Shown piece after piece: positions 54,967 to 62,532 of a stretch of 64,000 nt of DNA (positions within the stretch are counted from its first letter, which is position 1; the number at the start of each line of letters is the position of its first letter). Both the position numbers and the translations under genes were made by a program. Origin of the DNA: Salinimicrobium tongyeongense (GTDB lineage: Bacteria > Bacteroidota > Bacteroidia > Flavobacteriales > Flavobacteriaceae); contig NZ_CP069620.1 in the NCBI RefSeq assembly GCF_026109735.1, positions 930,001-994,000 of the forward strand. Reading direction: 5' to 3'. The notes beneath the pieces are model-generated. The model ran no database searches and was not told where the DNA came from. It saw nothing but the letters and a program-made list of their open reading frames with translations.

Positions 54967-56469
54967 TTATTCCCAATCTGGCATAGCCGCGTTTTCTATT
55001 AGCATCTCTCTATCGTCTTCATTCCCTGTACTATTACCAGTATTTACAGGCATGGTATATATATCTTTGGGCGATAAATCATCATTTGAGGTATTTACAA
55101 AAATCACTTCAGCTTCATTAGGAGAAAATCTTGGATCAAGGTCATTAGTCCCATCTGATTTTTCTACTGAAAGATTTTGAAATTGCCTGGTTGAAAAATC
55201 ATATATAAACAATTCTGAATCGAGTCTTCGATATGAATCACTTCTAAATCCGGAACTGTCATAAGTGTAGAGTATTTTATCTCCCTGCAAAGAAAGGTCT
55301 ATCCCTCCCAAAGCACCTTCAACATTATTTAATATTCTCTCCTGAATTTCCCCTTCAAAATTAATGGTCAAAAGATCTGCATCATAACCGTTACTGTTGT
55401 TGGTTATCAAAGCGATAGTTTCGTTATTTTCGCTTACATCTACTTCGGTAATAAAATCTCCATTTTGGGTTTCATAGATTAAAGTCGTTCCTCCCCCTGT
55501 GGAATTTATTTTATACAACTTGCTAAAATTCGGGTAAACCAGTGCTGCCCCATCATCGGCCCATGAAAAATCGACCATATTGAGATTAAAACCATTCACC
55601 GGAATATTTGAAGTGATGCGTTTCTCCTGAGAACCATCTGGATTCATGGTAAACAAATGGGTTTGGCCATTCACAACCCTCAAAAAGGCTATTTTATTCA
55701 CCGAATTATTTTTTCTTGGTCTAAAGCTGTTTTGATCTGGTGAGGTCAGCCTAAACTCCTCCCCTTCAGAATTACGGGAATAGATCACATTATTACCGTT
55801 GATGAGGCGCGTAAATAAGATCCTGCTTTCAGGAACATTTCTGGTTCTAAAGGAGTATAGGGGGCTTAAAACAGGATCGTTAACACTATCTGATACCTTC
55901 ACCTGCCAAAAATACCTGTAGCCTGAATTCAGGCCTTCCACGGTATAGGTAGTATCCTGAATATTGGAATATCTAAGCACTTCCTCATTCACGTTGTTCC
56001 ACAATTCCAACTCGTAAGTCAATTCATCATCTTCAGGGTCTGAGGAATTCCAAACAAATTCTGCGGTCATGTCAACTTCTTCAGCATTATCTTCGGGGGA
56101 AACAAGTTGTGGTGTGGAAGGCTGCCTATTGTTTGCTCCTGATTTTAGTAATTCAAAAGCTACATTTGAAGTAGCACCTTCTGTCACCGTAACTGCTTCA
56201 AAAGCGGTGGTGTAATCTTTAATTTCAGCCTTGACAGAATATTGGTCAATAAGAACATCTTCAATAACAAACTCTCCGTTTTCATCTGTAAAAACCGTGC
56301 TGGAAGCAGGAGTGGTCGTGATTTTGACATTTTCAAGAGGTTCATTACTGGAATTCTCAACCACTTTCCCCGATATGGTACCTGTTAATGATTCCCCAAC
56401 TGTATCTTCTGAACAACTTATCAGCAAAAGTAAACCTGCAATTGTAATATATTTAAAGAATGTCTTCAT
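54967..56469 (-). CDS. Curli-operon lipoprotein with regulatory-like, FN3-like and propeller domains
   Basis: A 500-residue lipoprotein (lipobox LLISC). Residues about 30-108 are a carboxypeptidase-regulatory-like sandwich (ISGKVVENSSNEPLENVKITT). About 115-215 read as an FN3-like domain (SPEDNAEEVDMTAEFVWNSSDPEDDELTYELELW). About 215-500 are PD40/TolB-like propeller blades (HLFTMNPDGSQEKRITS, SPNEAEVIFVNTS). It lies 22 bp after csgG in the same direction, so it is probably the last gene of the amyloid operon. A role in anchoring or organising fibres is inferred; no function is established by motif. Confidence 0.75.
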   Translation of the reverse strand: MKTFFKYITIAGLLLLISCSEDTVGESLTGTISGKVVENSSNEPLENVKITTTPASSTVFTDENGEFVIEDVLIDQYSVKAEIKDYTTAFEAVTVTEGATSNVAFELLKSGANNRQPSTPQLVSPEDNAEEVDMTAEFVWNSSDPEDDELTYELELWNNVNEEVLRYSNIQDTTYTVEGLNSGYRYFWQVKVSDSVNDPVLSPLYSFRTRNVPESRILFTRLINGNNVIYSRNSEGEEFRLTSPDQNSFRPRKNNSVNKIAFLRVVNGQTHLFTMNPDGSQEKRITSNIPVNGFNLNMVDFSWADDGAALVYPNFSKLYKINSTGGGTTLIYETQNGDFITEVDVSENNETIALITNNSNGYDADLLTINFEGEIQERILNNVEGALGGIDLSLQGDKILYTYDSSGFRSDSYRRLDSELFIYDFSTRQFQNLSVEKSDGTNDLDPRFSPNEAEVIFVNTSNDDLSPKDIYTMPVNTGNSTGNEDDREMLIENAAMPDWE

Positions 56470-56491
56470 AAGTTCTACAAGTTCAAATCAA

Positions 56492-57871
56492 TTAAAAATA
56501 AATATTTAGGCCTAAACCAAAGTTGAAGTAATGGTCGTCTCTTTTGCCATGAATGAAATTATCCAGCTTATCATTGGTGATAATATTATGCTCAGCAAAA
56601 ATCTGCGCTCCCACCCTCGAATTAAATAAGTATCGCAATCCGCCCCCATATTGAAATTTAAGAAAATTAGATTCCAGGTTTTCTTCATCTGCGGCCAATT
56701 CCGGATCTCCAAGCTCCATGAGAAAGCCAGGGCCTCCATATACAAAGGGTGCAAAATCATCTTTTGGTAAAAAATTGAATCTCGCATTTATATCTATCCC
56801 TGCGAATTCACCTTTAAACTGCCTCCCGTTATCCAGGCTTATGTAATTAAAATTCCCACCTAAACTCAGATGTGGAAAAAGGCTTTTTTGATAACCTATT
56901 TGGGCAAAATAACCCGGTTCCTTGTTTGAATAATCCCCATCCATCATACTTACACCGCCTGAAAAATTAAAATTATTTGCGGGTACATCTTCAACAAACA
57001 ACCTGTCATACAAGCCCATCGCTTCCTCTTCTTTCTTTCCTGCAATGTAATTATCAACTAACTGCTGATTTACTTCCCTACCTCCCTGGGCAGCCCACAA
57101 GCGGTCTTTTATTCCTTCAAGAATTAGATCCCTTACAGCTTTTTCAATTGCGTCTTGAACGGCTAGCTGTACCGGCTCATTCTGTGTAATTCCCGTTTCT
57201 GCCTCAAGCAATCTCTGGAACTTCACAAACCTGAAAAAACTACCGTCCAGACCCTGGGACAGGATAGTTTTCGACACATATACAGTTTTGAGGATTTCTC
57301 CTGTATTGGTTGAAACAGCTCTCAAATAAACCGTGATTCTGTCTTGTCGGTATTTTGCTGAACCTCCAAGACCAAAATATCTTGCCCCTATTCCACCGGT
57401 AAGAATATTTGTGTCATAGGAAATGATGCCTCCTTCTAAGATAAGACCTGCATAAAGTAAAGCAGGCAGGGGAGGTTCATTTGGATTCAGGTTTTTGATA
57501 TATTCCTGTTTGGTATTTCTAATGATATTTCTCTCCGTAGAAAGATTGCTTAAATTTTCTCTCTCTATGGGAATGAACCATCCCGAATCTTCTAAAGCTT
57601 TAATTAAGATTGTAGTAGCACCCTGAGTTACTGCGGTGCTAAAAGTAGAACCATTCTCTACTGCTTTGTACTGCCCTGTTTGATCGCTAAAGTTATAGAC
57701 AGCCACTTCAACAGGGTCATTAGCGGGAGGCAGACCTGTCAAAAGTTGTGAATTTGTGGATTTTTCCCCCGGTCGGGCAGGGTCATTACTGAATGGTTGA
57801 TTAAAATATGCCCCGCAAGAGCTTAAAGTGCTAATCACGAGAAATAGCACTACCTGGTAGGTCTTGTTCAT
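56492..57871 (-). CDS. csgG: CsgG curli secretion channel with C-terminal barrel-like extension
   Basis: A 459-residue lipoprotein (lipobox STLSSC). Residues about 50-290 match CsgG: VYNFSDQTGQYK, SGWFIPIERENLSNLSTER, GGIISYDTNILTGGIGARYFG, SKTILSQGLDGSFFRFVKFQRLLEAETG. About 300-459 form an extra domain of alternating strands (YFAQIGYQKSLFPHLSLGGNFNY to FGLGLNIYF) ending in Phe, as in outer-membrane barrels. E. coli CsgG lacks this. It exports curlin across the outer membrane. It starts 5 bp after csgF. Confidence 0.93.
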   Translation of the reverse strand: MNKTYQVVLFLVISTLSSCGAYFNQPFSNDPARPGEKSTNSQLLTGLPPANDPVEVAVYNFSDQTGQYKAVENGSTFSTAVTQGATTILIKALEDSGWFIPIERENLSNLSTERNIIRNTKQEYIKNLNPNEPPLPALLYAGLILEGGIISYDTNILTGGIGARYFGLGGSAKYRQDRITVYLRAVSTNTGEILKTVYVSKTILSQGLDGSFFRFVKFQRLLEAETGITQNEPVQLAVQDAIEKAVRDLILEGIKDRLWAAQGGREVNQQLVDNYIAGKKEEEAMGLYDRLFVEDVPANNFNFSGGVSMMDGDYSNKEPGYFAQIGYQKSLFPHLSLGGNFNYISLDNGRQFKGEFAGIDINARFNFLPKDDFAPFVYGGPGFLMELGDPELAADEENLESNFLKFQYGGGLRYLFNSRVGAQIFAEHNIITNDKLDNFIHGKRDDHYFNFGLGLNIYF

Positions 57872-57876
57872 AAAAC

Positions 57877-58287
57877 TTAATTATTTGGGATAACTATTTG
57901 TGATTCTTCCCCCGTCGAGGTATCCAGAATATTTATTACCAGCCCCTCCAGGGTTTCATAAATTTCAATGCTTAAAGAGCCGTAAGTAAAGGTACCTTCT
58001 TCATCAAACTGAAACCCATCTAACTGTTCCCGCAGAAGAGATCGTGAAATTTGAGTTAAGATCTGACGGTTAATATCTTTTCCTAATCTCTCCAGTTCAG
58101 ATTCCTGTTGAGCTTGATTTCCGGGAGCTTTTAATTGATTTTGTGCGGTAGCAGATGCCAGCATCCAACTATAATTAAGGTAATTTCCACCAAACGCAGG
58201 ATTAGTAGGTTGGTATGTAAGCTGTTGAGATTGTACGTTAAATCCTAAAAACAATAAACAGCTGAGTAAAAGTAATTTTTTCATCAA
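57877..58287 (-). CDS. csgF: CsgF curli assembly protein
   Basis: A 136-residue secreted protein (signal ending VQSQ) with the CsgF hallmark LTYQPTNPAFGGNYLNYSWMLASA, whose N-terminus in E. coli inserts into the CsgG pore. The ISRSLLREQL helix and C-terminal sheet (LSIEIYETLEGLVINILDTSTGEESQIVIP) follow. It links secretion to nucleation at the surface. It is 3 bp after csgE and 5 bp before csgG. Confidence 0.95.
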   Translation of the reverse strand: MMKKLLLLSCLLFLGFNVQSQQLTYQPTNPAFGGNYLNYSWMLASATAQNQLKAPGNQAQQESELERLGKDINRQILTQISRSLLREQLDGFQFDEEGTFTYGSLSIEIYETLEGLVINILDTSTGEESQIVIPNN

Positions 58288-58290
58288 AAT

Positions 58291-59076
58291 TTAATAGTGT
58301 TTAAAATTATTGGCCTGCTGTTCCAGTCTCTGTATTTGAGCTAAAACACGAGCCAGTGTCACATTGGCTATTTGTTTGAGGTATTCTTTTTTAGGCTGGG
58401 CAAAGAACCGCATCACAAGTTGATCTCCCACACTCACAGAAATTCGGGTCATTCTTCCCCTTCCCGGCACTTCTTCGATTTCAATGTTCTGGGGACTCAC
58501 AATTTCCCGGTTATAGTATTCTGAATAAAAATAACGGTAAAAGTCGCGTCCTGCCTTAGTAATAGTATTTTCTATAACAAGACCGTTAATTATTACTCCA
58601 TCCTGTGGTTTGGCCTGATCTTTTGGAAGCGCTATTACCTGCCTCTCCTGTTCCTTTATCTCCTGAATAGATTCTTCTGTTATTTTAAACTCCAGCCTGT
58701 CTTTCCCGACTGGTTTATCATCCTGATCATAAATCATAAGAAGAATAATAATTCCCCCTTCATCACTCCTGTTGACTTGTGTTGAGGAAAGAATAACTTT
58801 TTGATTTGGCTCTAAATAGAAGCGGTTTCCCTGGCTGGATTTCGTAACGTTTCCAGCCCCATCCTTTTTGAAGAGCGTGAAATCATACCTTAAATTATGA
58901 CCCGCAGGAGTCACATTCTCGGCAGTTGCACTAAAATCTAAAAACTCACCTCTGTCTTCTACTTTAATTTTAGCTACAATCTCTTTATTGTAAAACTGCG
59001 AAAAACAACTACCGGAAAGAAGAAGTGCCAAAGACACTATAAACATCTTTACAATATTTGTTTTTCCAATTCTCAT
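58291..59076 (-). CDS. csgE: CsgE with an N-terminal CsgC/CsgH-like domain
   Basis: At 261 residues this is twice the usual CsgE length. The C-terminal part (about 155-261) is CsgE: IINGLVIENTITKAGRDFYRYFYSEYYNREI, RGRMTRISVSVGDQLVMR, and FAQPKKEYLKQIA. The N-terminal part (about 28-130) after the signal peptide is a beta-rich unit with LRYDFTLFKKDGAGNVTKSSQGNRFYLEPNQ and a VILSST strand, resembling the small CsgC/CsgH inhibitors of curlin aggregation. CsgE caps and gates CsgG. The fusion could join gating with amyloid inhibition in one periplasmic protein. The N-terminal assignment is by eye. Confidence 0.85.
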   Translation of the reverse strand: MRIGKTNIVKMFIVSLALLLSGSCFSQFYNKEIVAKIKVEDRGEFLDFSATAENVTPAGHNLRYDFTLFKKDGAGNVTKSSQGNRFYLEPNQKVILSSTQVNRSDEGGIIILLMIYDQDDKPVGKDRLEFKITEESIQEIKEQERQVIALPKDQAKPQDGVIINGLVIENTITKAGRDFYRYFYSEYYNREIVSPQNIEIEEVPGRGRMTRISVSVGDQLVMRFFAQPKKEYLKQIANVTLARVLAQIQRLEQQANNFKHY

Positions 59077-59077
59077 A

Positions 59078-59596
59078 TTAATTATAGCTTCTAATTATTA
59101 GCGAAGGCGTGGCATCGGTTTGTATGAATTTCAACGACTGGGTAAGATCGTTAGCCCCATTTCTCTCAAAAACCTTATCGTCTCCCCTTTGCTCAAGTTC
59201 AAGTGAGACATTTGTTCCTGCATCATTCACATAATCCCTAATTTGATTGTTATTCCCTTCCTGAAGAAGCTTAGCTATAGCTGTGTTGGCTATATAATCA
59301 AGTTTAGTATAATTATACCTGCCATTCTGAGTTAGTGTAATTTCACTTGAAGTTGTTTGAGTTCGAATCTCAGCTTGATTATACTCCCCTATTTGTTTTA
59401 AAGCTACGGCATTTCCCTGTACCGTACTAAAATTAGGTTGAGTTATAGATATCCCGCCTATCAAACCATTTAAATTGGCCTCCAGTACCTTCTGATCGAC
59501 TTCTTCTTCATTAATGTAAGTCTGCGCTAAAACTCCAGAGCTCATAGACAGCAGAAAGCAGGACAAAATCATTTTTATAAAAACATGAACCCTCAT
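59078..59596 (-). CDS. CsgB-like minor curlin (nucleator)
   Basis: A 172-residue secreted protein (signal ending VLAQ) with five curlin-type strand repeats of about 22 residues, for example GNAVALKQIGEYNQAEIRTQ, TAIAKLLQEGNNNQIRDY and TNVSLELEQRGDDKVFE. The final repeat (LTQSLKFIQTDATPSLIIRSYN) is less regular, as in CsgB, which fits a nucleator. It lies 1 bp before csgE and behind the terminator that follows the major curlin. Confidence 0.82.
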   Translation of the reverse strand: MRVHVFIKMILSCFLLSMSSGVLAQTYINEEEVDQKVLEANLNGLIGGISITQPNFSTVQGNAVALKQIGEYNQAEIRTQTTSSEITLTQNGRYNYTKLDYIANTAIAKLLQEGNNNQIRDYVNDAGTNVSLELEQRGDDKVFERNGANDLTQSLKFIQTDATPSLIIRSYN

Positions 59597-59628
59597 AATA
59601 ATAAATTTATCAAAATTTTATGAAAAAA

Positions 59629-59661
59629 GTAAACAGAAGGAATGTTTTTCCTTCTGTTTAC
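59629..59661 (-). terminator. Strong terminator between the major curlin and the rest of the operon
   Basis: On the minus strand GTAAACAGAAGGAA pairs perfectly (14 bp) with TTCCTTCTGTTTAC around a 5-nt loop and is followed by TTTTTT. It lies 17 bp past the curlin stop and 33 bp before the CsgB-like start. It would make major curlin mRNA abundant while limiting read-through to the assembly genes. Confidence 0.85.
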
Positions 59662-59677
59662 ATATAAAACACAATTC

Positions 59678-61081
59678 CTAGTTACAGTTTCCTGTTGCAC
59701 AAGGATCACTAACAGTGATGTCTGGCACAGGAGTAGGGTTCGGAATATCCATTGGGTTATCAAAACCACAACCTATTAAAGCTCCACCCCATGGTCCCGC
59801 CTGAAAGATATTCGCAGAATTCCCATTGCCTGATTGGAACATATTAGCACTTTGACCATCATGTTGCACGACCAGTCCTGAATTATTATTTCCCCATTGT
59901 GCAGTGATGGCGTAGTTATCGCTGCCTATTTGATGAGTGTTTAATTTATTGTCATTGCCATTTTGCCCTGACAATACATAGTTGTCATTACCATCCTGAA
60001 CTTGAAGAGCTTTATTCCCTTCTCCTGTCTGACCTAGAGTAGCATCATTATCATCGCCTTCTTGATATTGTCTCCCATAGTTATCATCACCAACACCATA
60101 ATAGCCAAATCCAGAATAATTTTGAGTCATTGTAGCTGTGTTACCATCACCATCTTGTACCTGCTCACCGTGATTTGAACCATAGGTGGTGCCGCCATAT
60201 TGATTCATAGTAGCCGTATTCTCTTCACCTACTTGAGACTGGTAAGCTTCAGCATCATAAGAGTAGTAACCTTGGTTGACTGTTGCAGTATTACCTTCTC
60301 CAGCCACACCAGATTCCGCATTTTGAAATTGATAAGATTCATTCGAGTCACCATATTGGTTGAGGTAAGCTTCATTCCGAGCTCCTTCGCCCTCTTGTTC
60401 AATCAAACCATTGTTTGAATTACCACTTTGAATAGCTCGTGCAAGTTGTCCTTCGTTTGCACTAAATGTCCCTGGATCAGAAGACTGCTTTACCTGGACC
60501 ATGTTATAGTTTCCAGTTTGATTTGTCCAGGCGTCATTGTTATCGTCATTTTGCTGAATTAAAGACTGGTTGTAAGAACCATTCTGAACTCCATAAGCAT
60601 AATTCCCAATTGAAAGATTTTCTACTGGGTTGTTAACACCTTGCTGTACTAAAATTTTGTTACGAGTACTGTAAATTCCTTGAGTACCCTGCTCTGTACG
60701 AGCATCATTTACCCATCCTTTTTGGTTAATAGAAGATTCATTGTTCCATCCTGACTGGTTAGCTTCTGCCTCATTATTAATTGCCCTACTATAAGGGCCC
60801 CACCATGTAGGACTATTTGGCCCCTCTTGTGTAATGCGAGCTTCGTTGTTATCGAGGCCTGCCGCGTCTGCTTGAAAAACTCTAGCTGAGTTCAACACTC
60901 CGACCTGAGTCACTTCCAAACGTTGATCATTGCCATACTGATCTGTTTCTGTAGTGTTTGCCAATGGCGCTCCTCCGGGGTTTTGATTGGCTACAGGTGT
61001 GGCATTGTTTGCCCCTGGTACCTGAGCAAATCCAATTGCCCCAATCATTAGCGCTGCTGCGCTTAACATAACTTTTTTCAT
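59678..61081 (-). CDS. Major curlin (CsgA-like functional amyloid subunit)
   Basis: A 467-residue secreted protein (signal ending GFAQ) made of about 25-30 short strand units rich in Asn, Gln and Gly (GNxNxAxxxQxG), for example DGNTATMTQN, GNKALQVQDG, GNDNKLNTHQIG. E. coli CsgA has five 22-residue repeats, so this is several times larger and would give a long beta-solenoid subunit. A non-repetitive tail carries three cysteines (GALIGCGFDNP, VSDPCATGNCN). It is the first gene of the curli operon. The 7-2-7 box about 241 bp upstream may control it. Confidence 0.93.
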   Translation of the reverse strand: MKKVMLSAAALMIGAIGFAQVPGANNATPVANQNPGGAPLANTTETDQYGNDQRLEVTQVGVLNSARVFQADAAGLDNNEARITQEGPNSPTWWGPYSRAINNEAEANQSGWNNESSINQKGWVNDARTEQGTQGIYSTRNKILVQQGVNNPVENLSIGNYAYGVQNGSYNQSLIQQNDDNNDAWTNQTGNYNMVQVKQSSDPGTFSANEGQLARAIQSGNSNNGLIEQEGEGARNEAYLNQYGDSNESYQFQNAESGVAGEGNTATVNQGYYSYDAEAYQSQVGEENTATMNQYGGTTYGSNHGEQVQDGDGNTATMTQNYSGFGYYGVGDDNYGRQYQEGDDNDATLGQTGEGNKALQVQDGNDNYVLSGQNGNDNKLNTHQIGSDNYAITAQWGNNNSGLVVQHDGQSANMFQSGNGNSANIFQAGPWGGALIGCGFDNPMDIPNPTPVPDITVSDPCATGNCN

Positions 61082-61321
61082 AATAAAAATAATTTAAGGT
61101 TAAAAAATTGAGTTTACACATCCTTGTTTGGGGCAAAGACATTTCGGCACCATCAATACAGCATCTAATAATAAAAGGGGGAAATAATTGGAACTCAAAA
61201 ATTGAATTCACCTGAAAGAGGAAGTAGGGTAAATTTTTTAATCTTTATCTCTTTCACTATGCTAATTTACTTAAAATGAATTCCCTGCCAACAGTCTGGT
61301 CGACGAATCGATGAACTACAA

Positions 61322-61337
61322 TACCTACTTCTAGGTA
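61322..61337. promoter_or_regulatory. 7-2-7 palindrome, LuxR/NarL-type regulator box (site B)
   Basis: TACCTAC-TT-CTAGGTA has the same spacer and geometry as site A at 6203-6218. One base in each arm is changed in a compensating way. It lies about 241 bp before the curlin start. CsgD of E. coli is also a LuxR-type regulator, which makes curli control by this family plausible. Confidence 0.5.
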
Positions 61338-61693
61338 GTATCAATTCAAAACAACCATTCTCCCAAGAATATCTTAAAAAGTTAAACTTATGTTAAAGGT
61401 AAAAGTGTTATTTGTTATGAGGAAAAAACTTACAAATTCACCTGCTTTTATAGAGTTATTCCCCAAAAAACTGCTGATTTCCACACTTTTATACTAAAAT
61501 TACTCCGTTATCAATTGTACCAAAGTGAAATTTATCATCTTCAACTATGAGAAGCAGGAAGGTTATTTCCGGATATTTAAGAAGTTATATCAAAAAGAAC
61601 TATTAAAAACTTAAGCAACTATTTATCAACATAATATAACTTCTAAATAAGTATAGACATCCCTAAATTTAATCTGTAAGATGAGAGATGAAA

Positions 61694-61730
61694 CAAAAAA
61701 AGCCTGTAGAAAAATTTCTACAGGCTTTTA
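61694..61730 (-). terminator. Terminator downstream of tRNA-Arg
   Basis: AGCCTGTAGAAA pairs with TTTCTACAGGCT as a nearly loopless perfect palindrome, flanked by A- and T-runs on both sides. It lies about 10 bp beyond the tRNA 3' end on the minus strand. Confidence 0.75.
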
Positions 61731-61738
61731 AAATAAAG

Positions 61739-61812
61739 TGACCCCGGAGGGATTCAAACCCCCAACCCTCAGAGCCGAAATCTGATGCGCTATTCAGTTG
61801 CGCCACGGGGCC
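61739..61812 (-). tRNA. tRNA-Arg (anticodon UCG)
   Basis: The minus strand folds as a 74-nt tRNA. The acceptor stem is GGCCCCG/CGGGGTC, the D stem GCGC/GCGC, the anticodon stem TCAGA/TCTGA with loop TTTCGGC (anticodon TCG, reading CGA), and the T arm is GGGGG-TTTGAAT-CCCTC. The discriminator is A and CCA is not encoded. Confidence 0.95.
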
Positions 61813-61959
61813 TTTTTAGAAGGCGCAATTTACATAAATTCTTTAAACTGTAACAAGAAATTTACGCTCTTTCCATCTGAATCAAAGGTGTCAAAAAATG
61901 CAATTTTTGGAAGGAATATAATTGCATACTTCTAACTTTGTAATTCTAAAACCTCACTT

Positions 61960-62412
61960 CTAATTTGCCAGTTTCTTCTTTACTATTGCCGATATGGTTT
62001 TACCATCTGCCTTTCCGGCCAGTTCTTTTGAAGCCATACCCATTACTTTACCCATATCCTGCATACCGCTTGCACCGGTTTGAGCAATAATCTTATCTAC
62101 TTCAGCCTCTATCTCCTCTTCACTCATTTGCTCAGGAAGAAAGCCTTCTATCACCGCCGCCTGGTCCAGTTCGGGTTGAGCGAGATCATCCCTTCCCTGC
62201 TCTTTATATATGGCTGCACTTTCCTTTCGTTGTTTTACAAGCCGCTGCAATAATTTTAGCTCTTCATCCTCACTTAGCCCGTCCTTGCCCGACGCATTGG
62301 TGCGTGCAAGTAAAATTGCACTTTTAACCGCCCTTAAAGCCTCTAGTTTATTGCTGTCTTTCGCCCGCATGGCTTCTTTCATTTCGGCCATCACTTTGTC
62401 CTGTAAACTCAT
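61960..62412 (-). CDS. GatB/YqeY domain-containing protein
   Basis: ATG 62412 (MSLQDKVMAEMKEAMRAKDSNKLEALRAV) gives the usual family length of 150 residues; a further upstream ATG adds 16 atypical residues. The protein is all-helical, with QRLVKQRKESAAIYKEQGRDDLAQPE and GMGKVMGMAS-like C-terminal segment (MQDMGKVMGMASKELAGKADGK). The domain resembles the tRNA-binding tail of GatB. YqeY proteins probably contact tRNA or amidotransferase, but their role is not settled. It lies downstream of ftsZ but behind a terminator. Confidence 0.93.
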   Translation of the reverse strand: MSLQDKVMAEMKEAMRAKDSNKLEALRAVKSAILLARTNASGKDGLSEDEELKLLQRLVKQRKESAAIYKEQGRDDLAQPELDQAAVIEGFLPEQMSEEEIEAEVDKIIAQTGASGMQDMGKVMGMASKELAGKADGKTISAIVKKKLAN

Positions 62413-62482
62413 TGTATCTGGATTTTTTATTGATCTTGCGAAGATAGCGAAATACGCCATAGCAGGGAATTACAATAAACAA

Positions 62483-62515
62483 AAAACCCGAAGCCGGTAT
62501 TGGGCTTCGGGTTTT
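62483..62515 (-). terminator. ftsZ terminator
   Basis: AAAACCCGAAGCC pairs perfectly with GGCTTCGGGTTTT around a 7-nt loop, 18 bp past the ftsZ stop, with a T-rich run on the minus strand. It separates ftsZ from yqeY. Confidence 0.8.
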
Positions 62516-62532
62516 TATGGTGCGGAATTTTA

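Larger units (their letters stand above)
61082..61738. other. Curli promoter region and gap to the tRNA
   Basis: These 657 bp hold no ORF I can support. Features seen are the 7-2-7 palindrome at 61322-61337 and the tRNA terminator at 61694-61730. I see no convincing TAnnTTTG element upstream of the curlin, in keeping with activator-dependent transcription. Confidence 0.5.
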
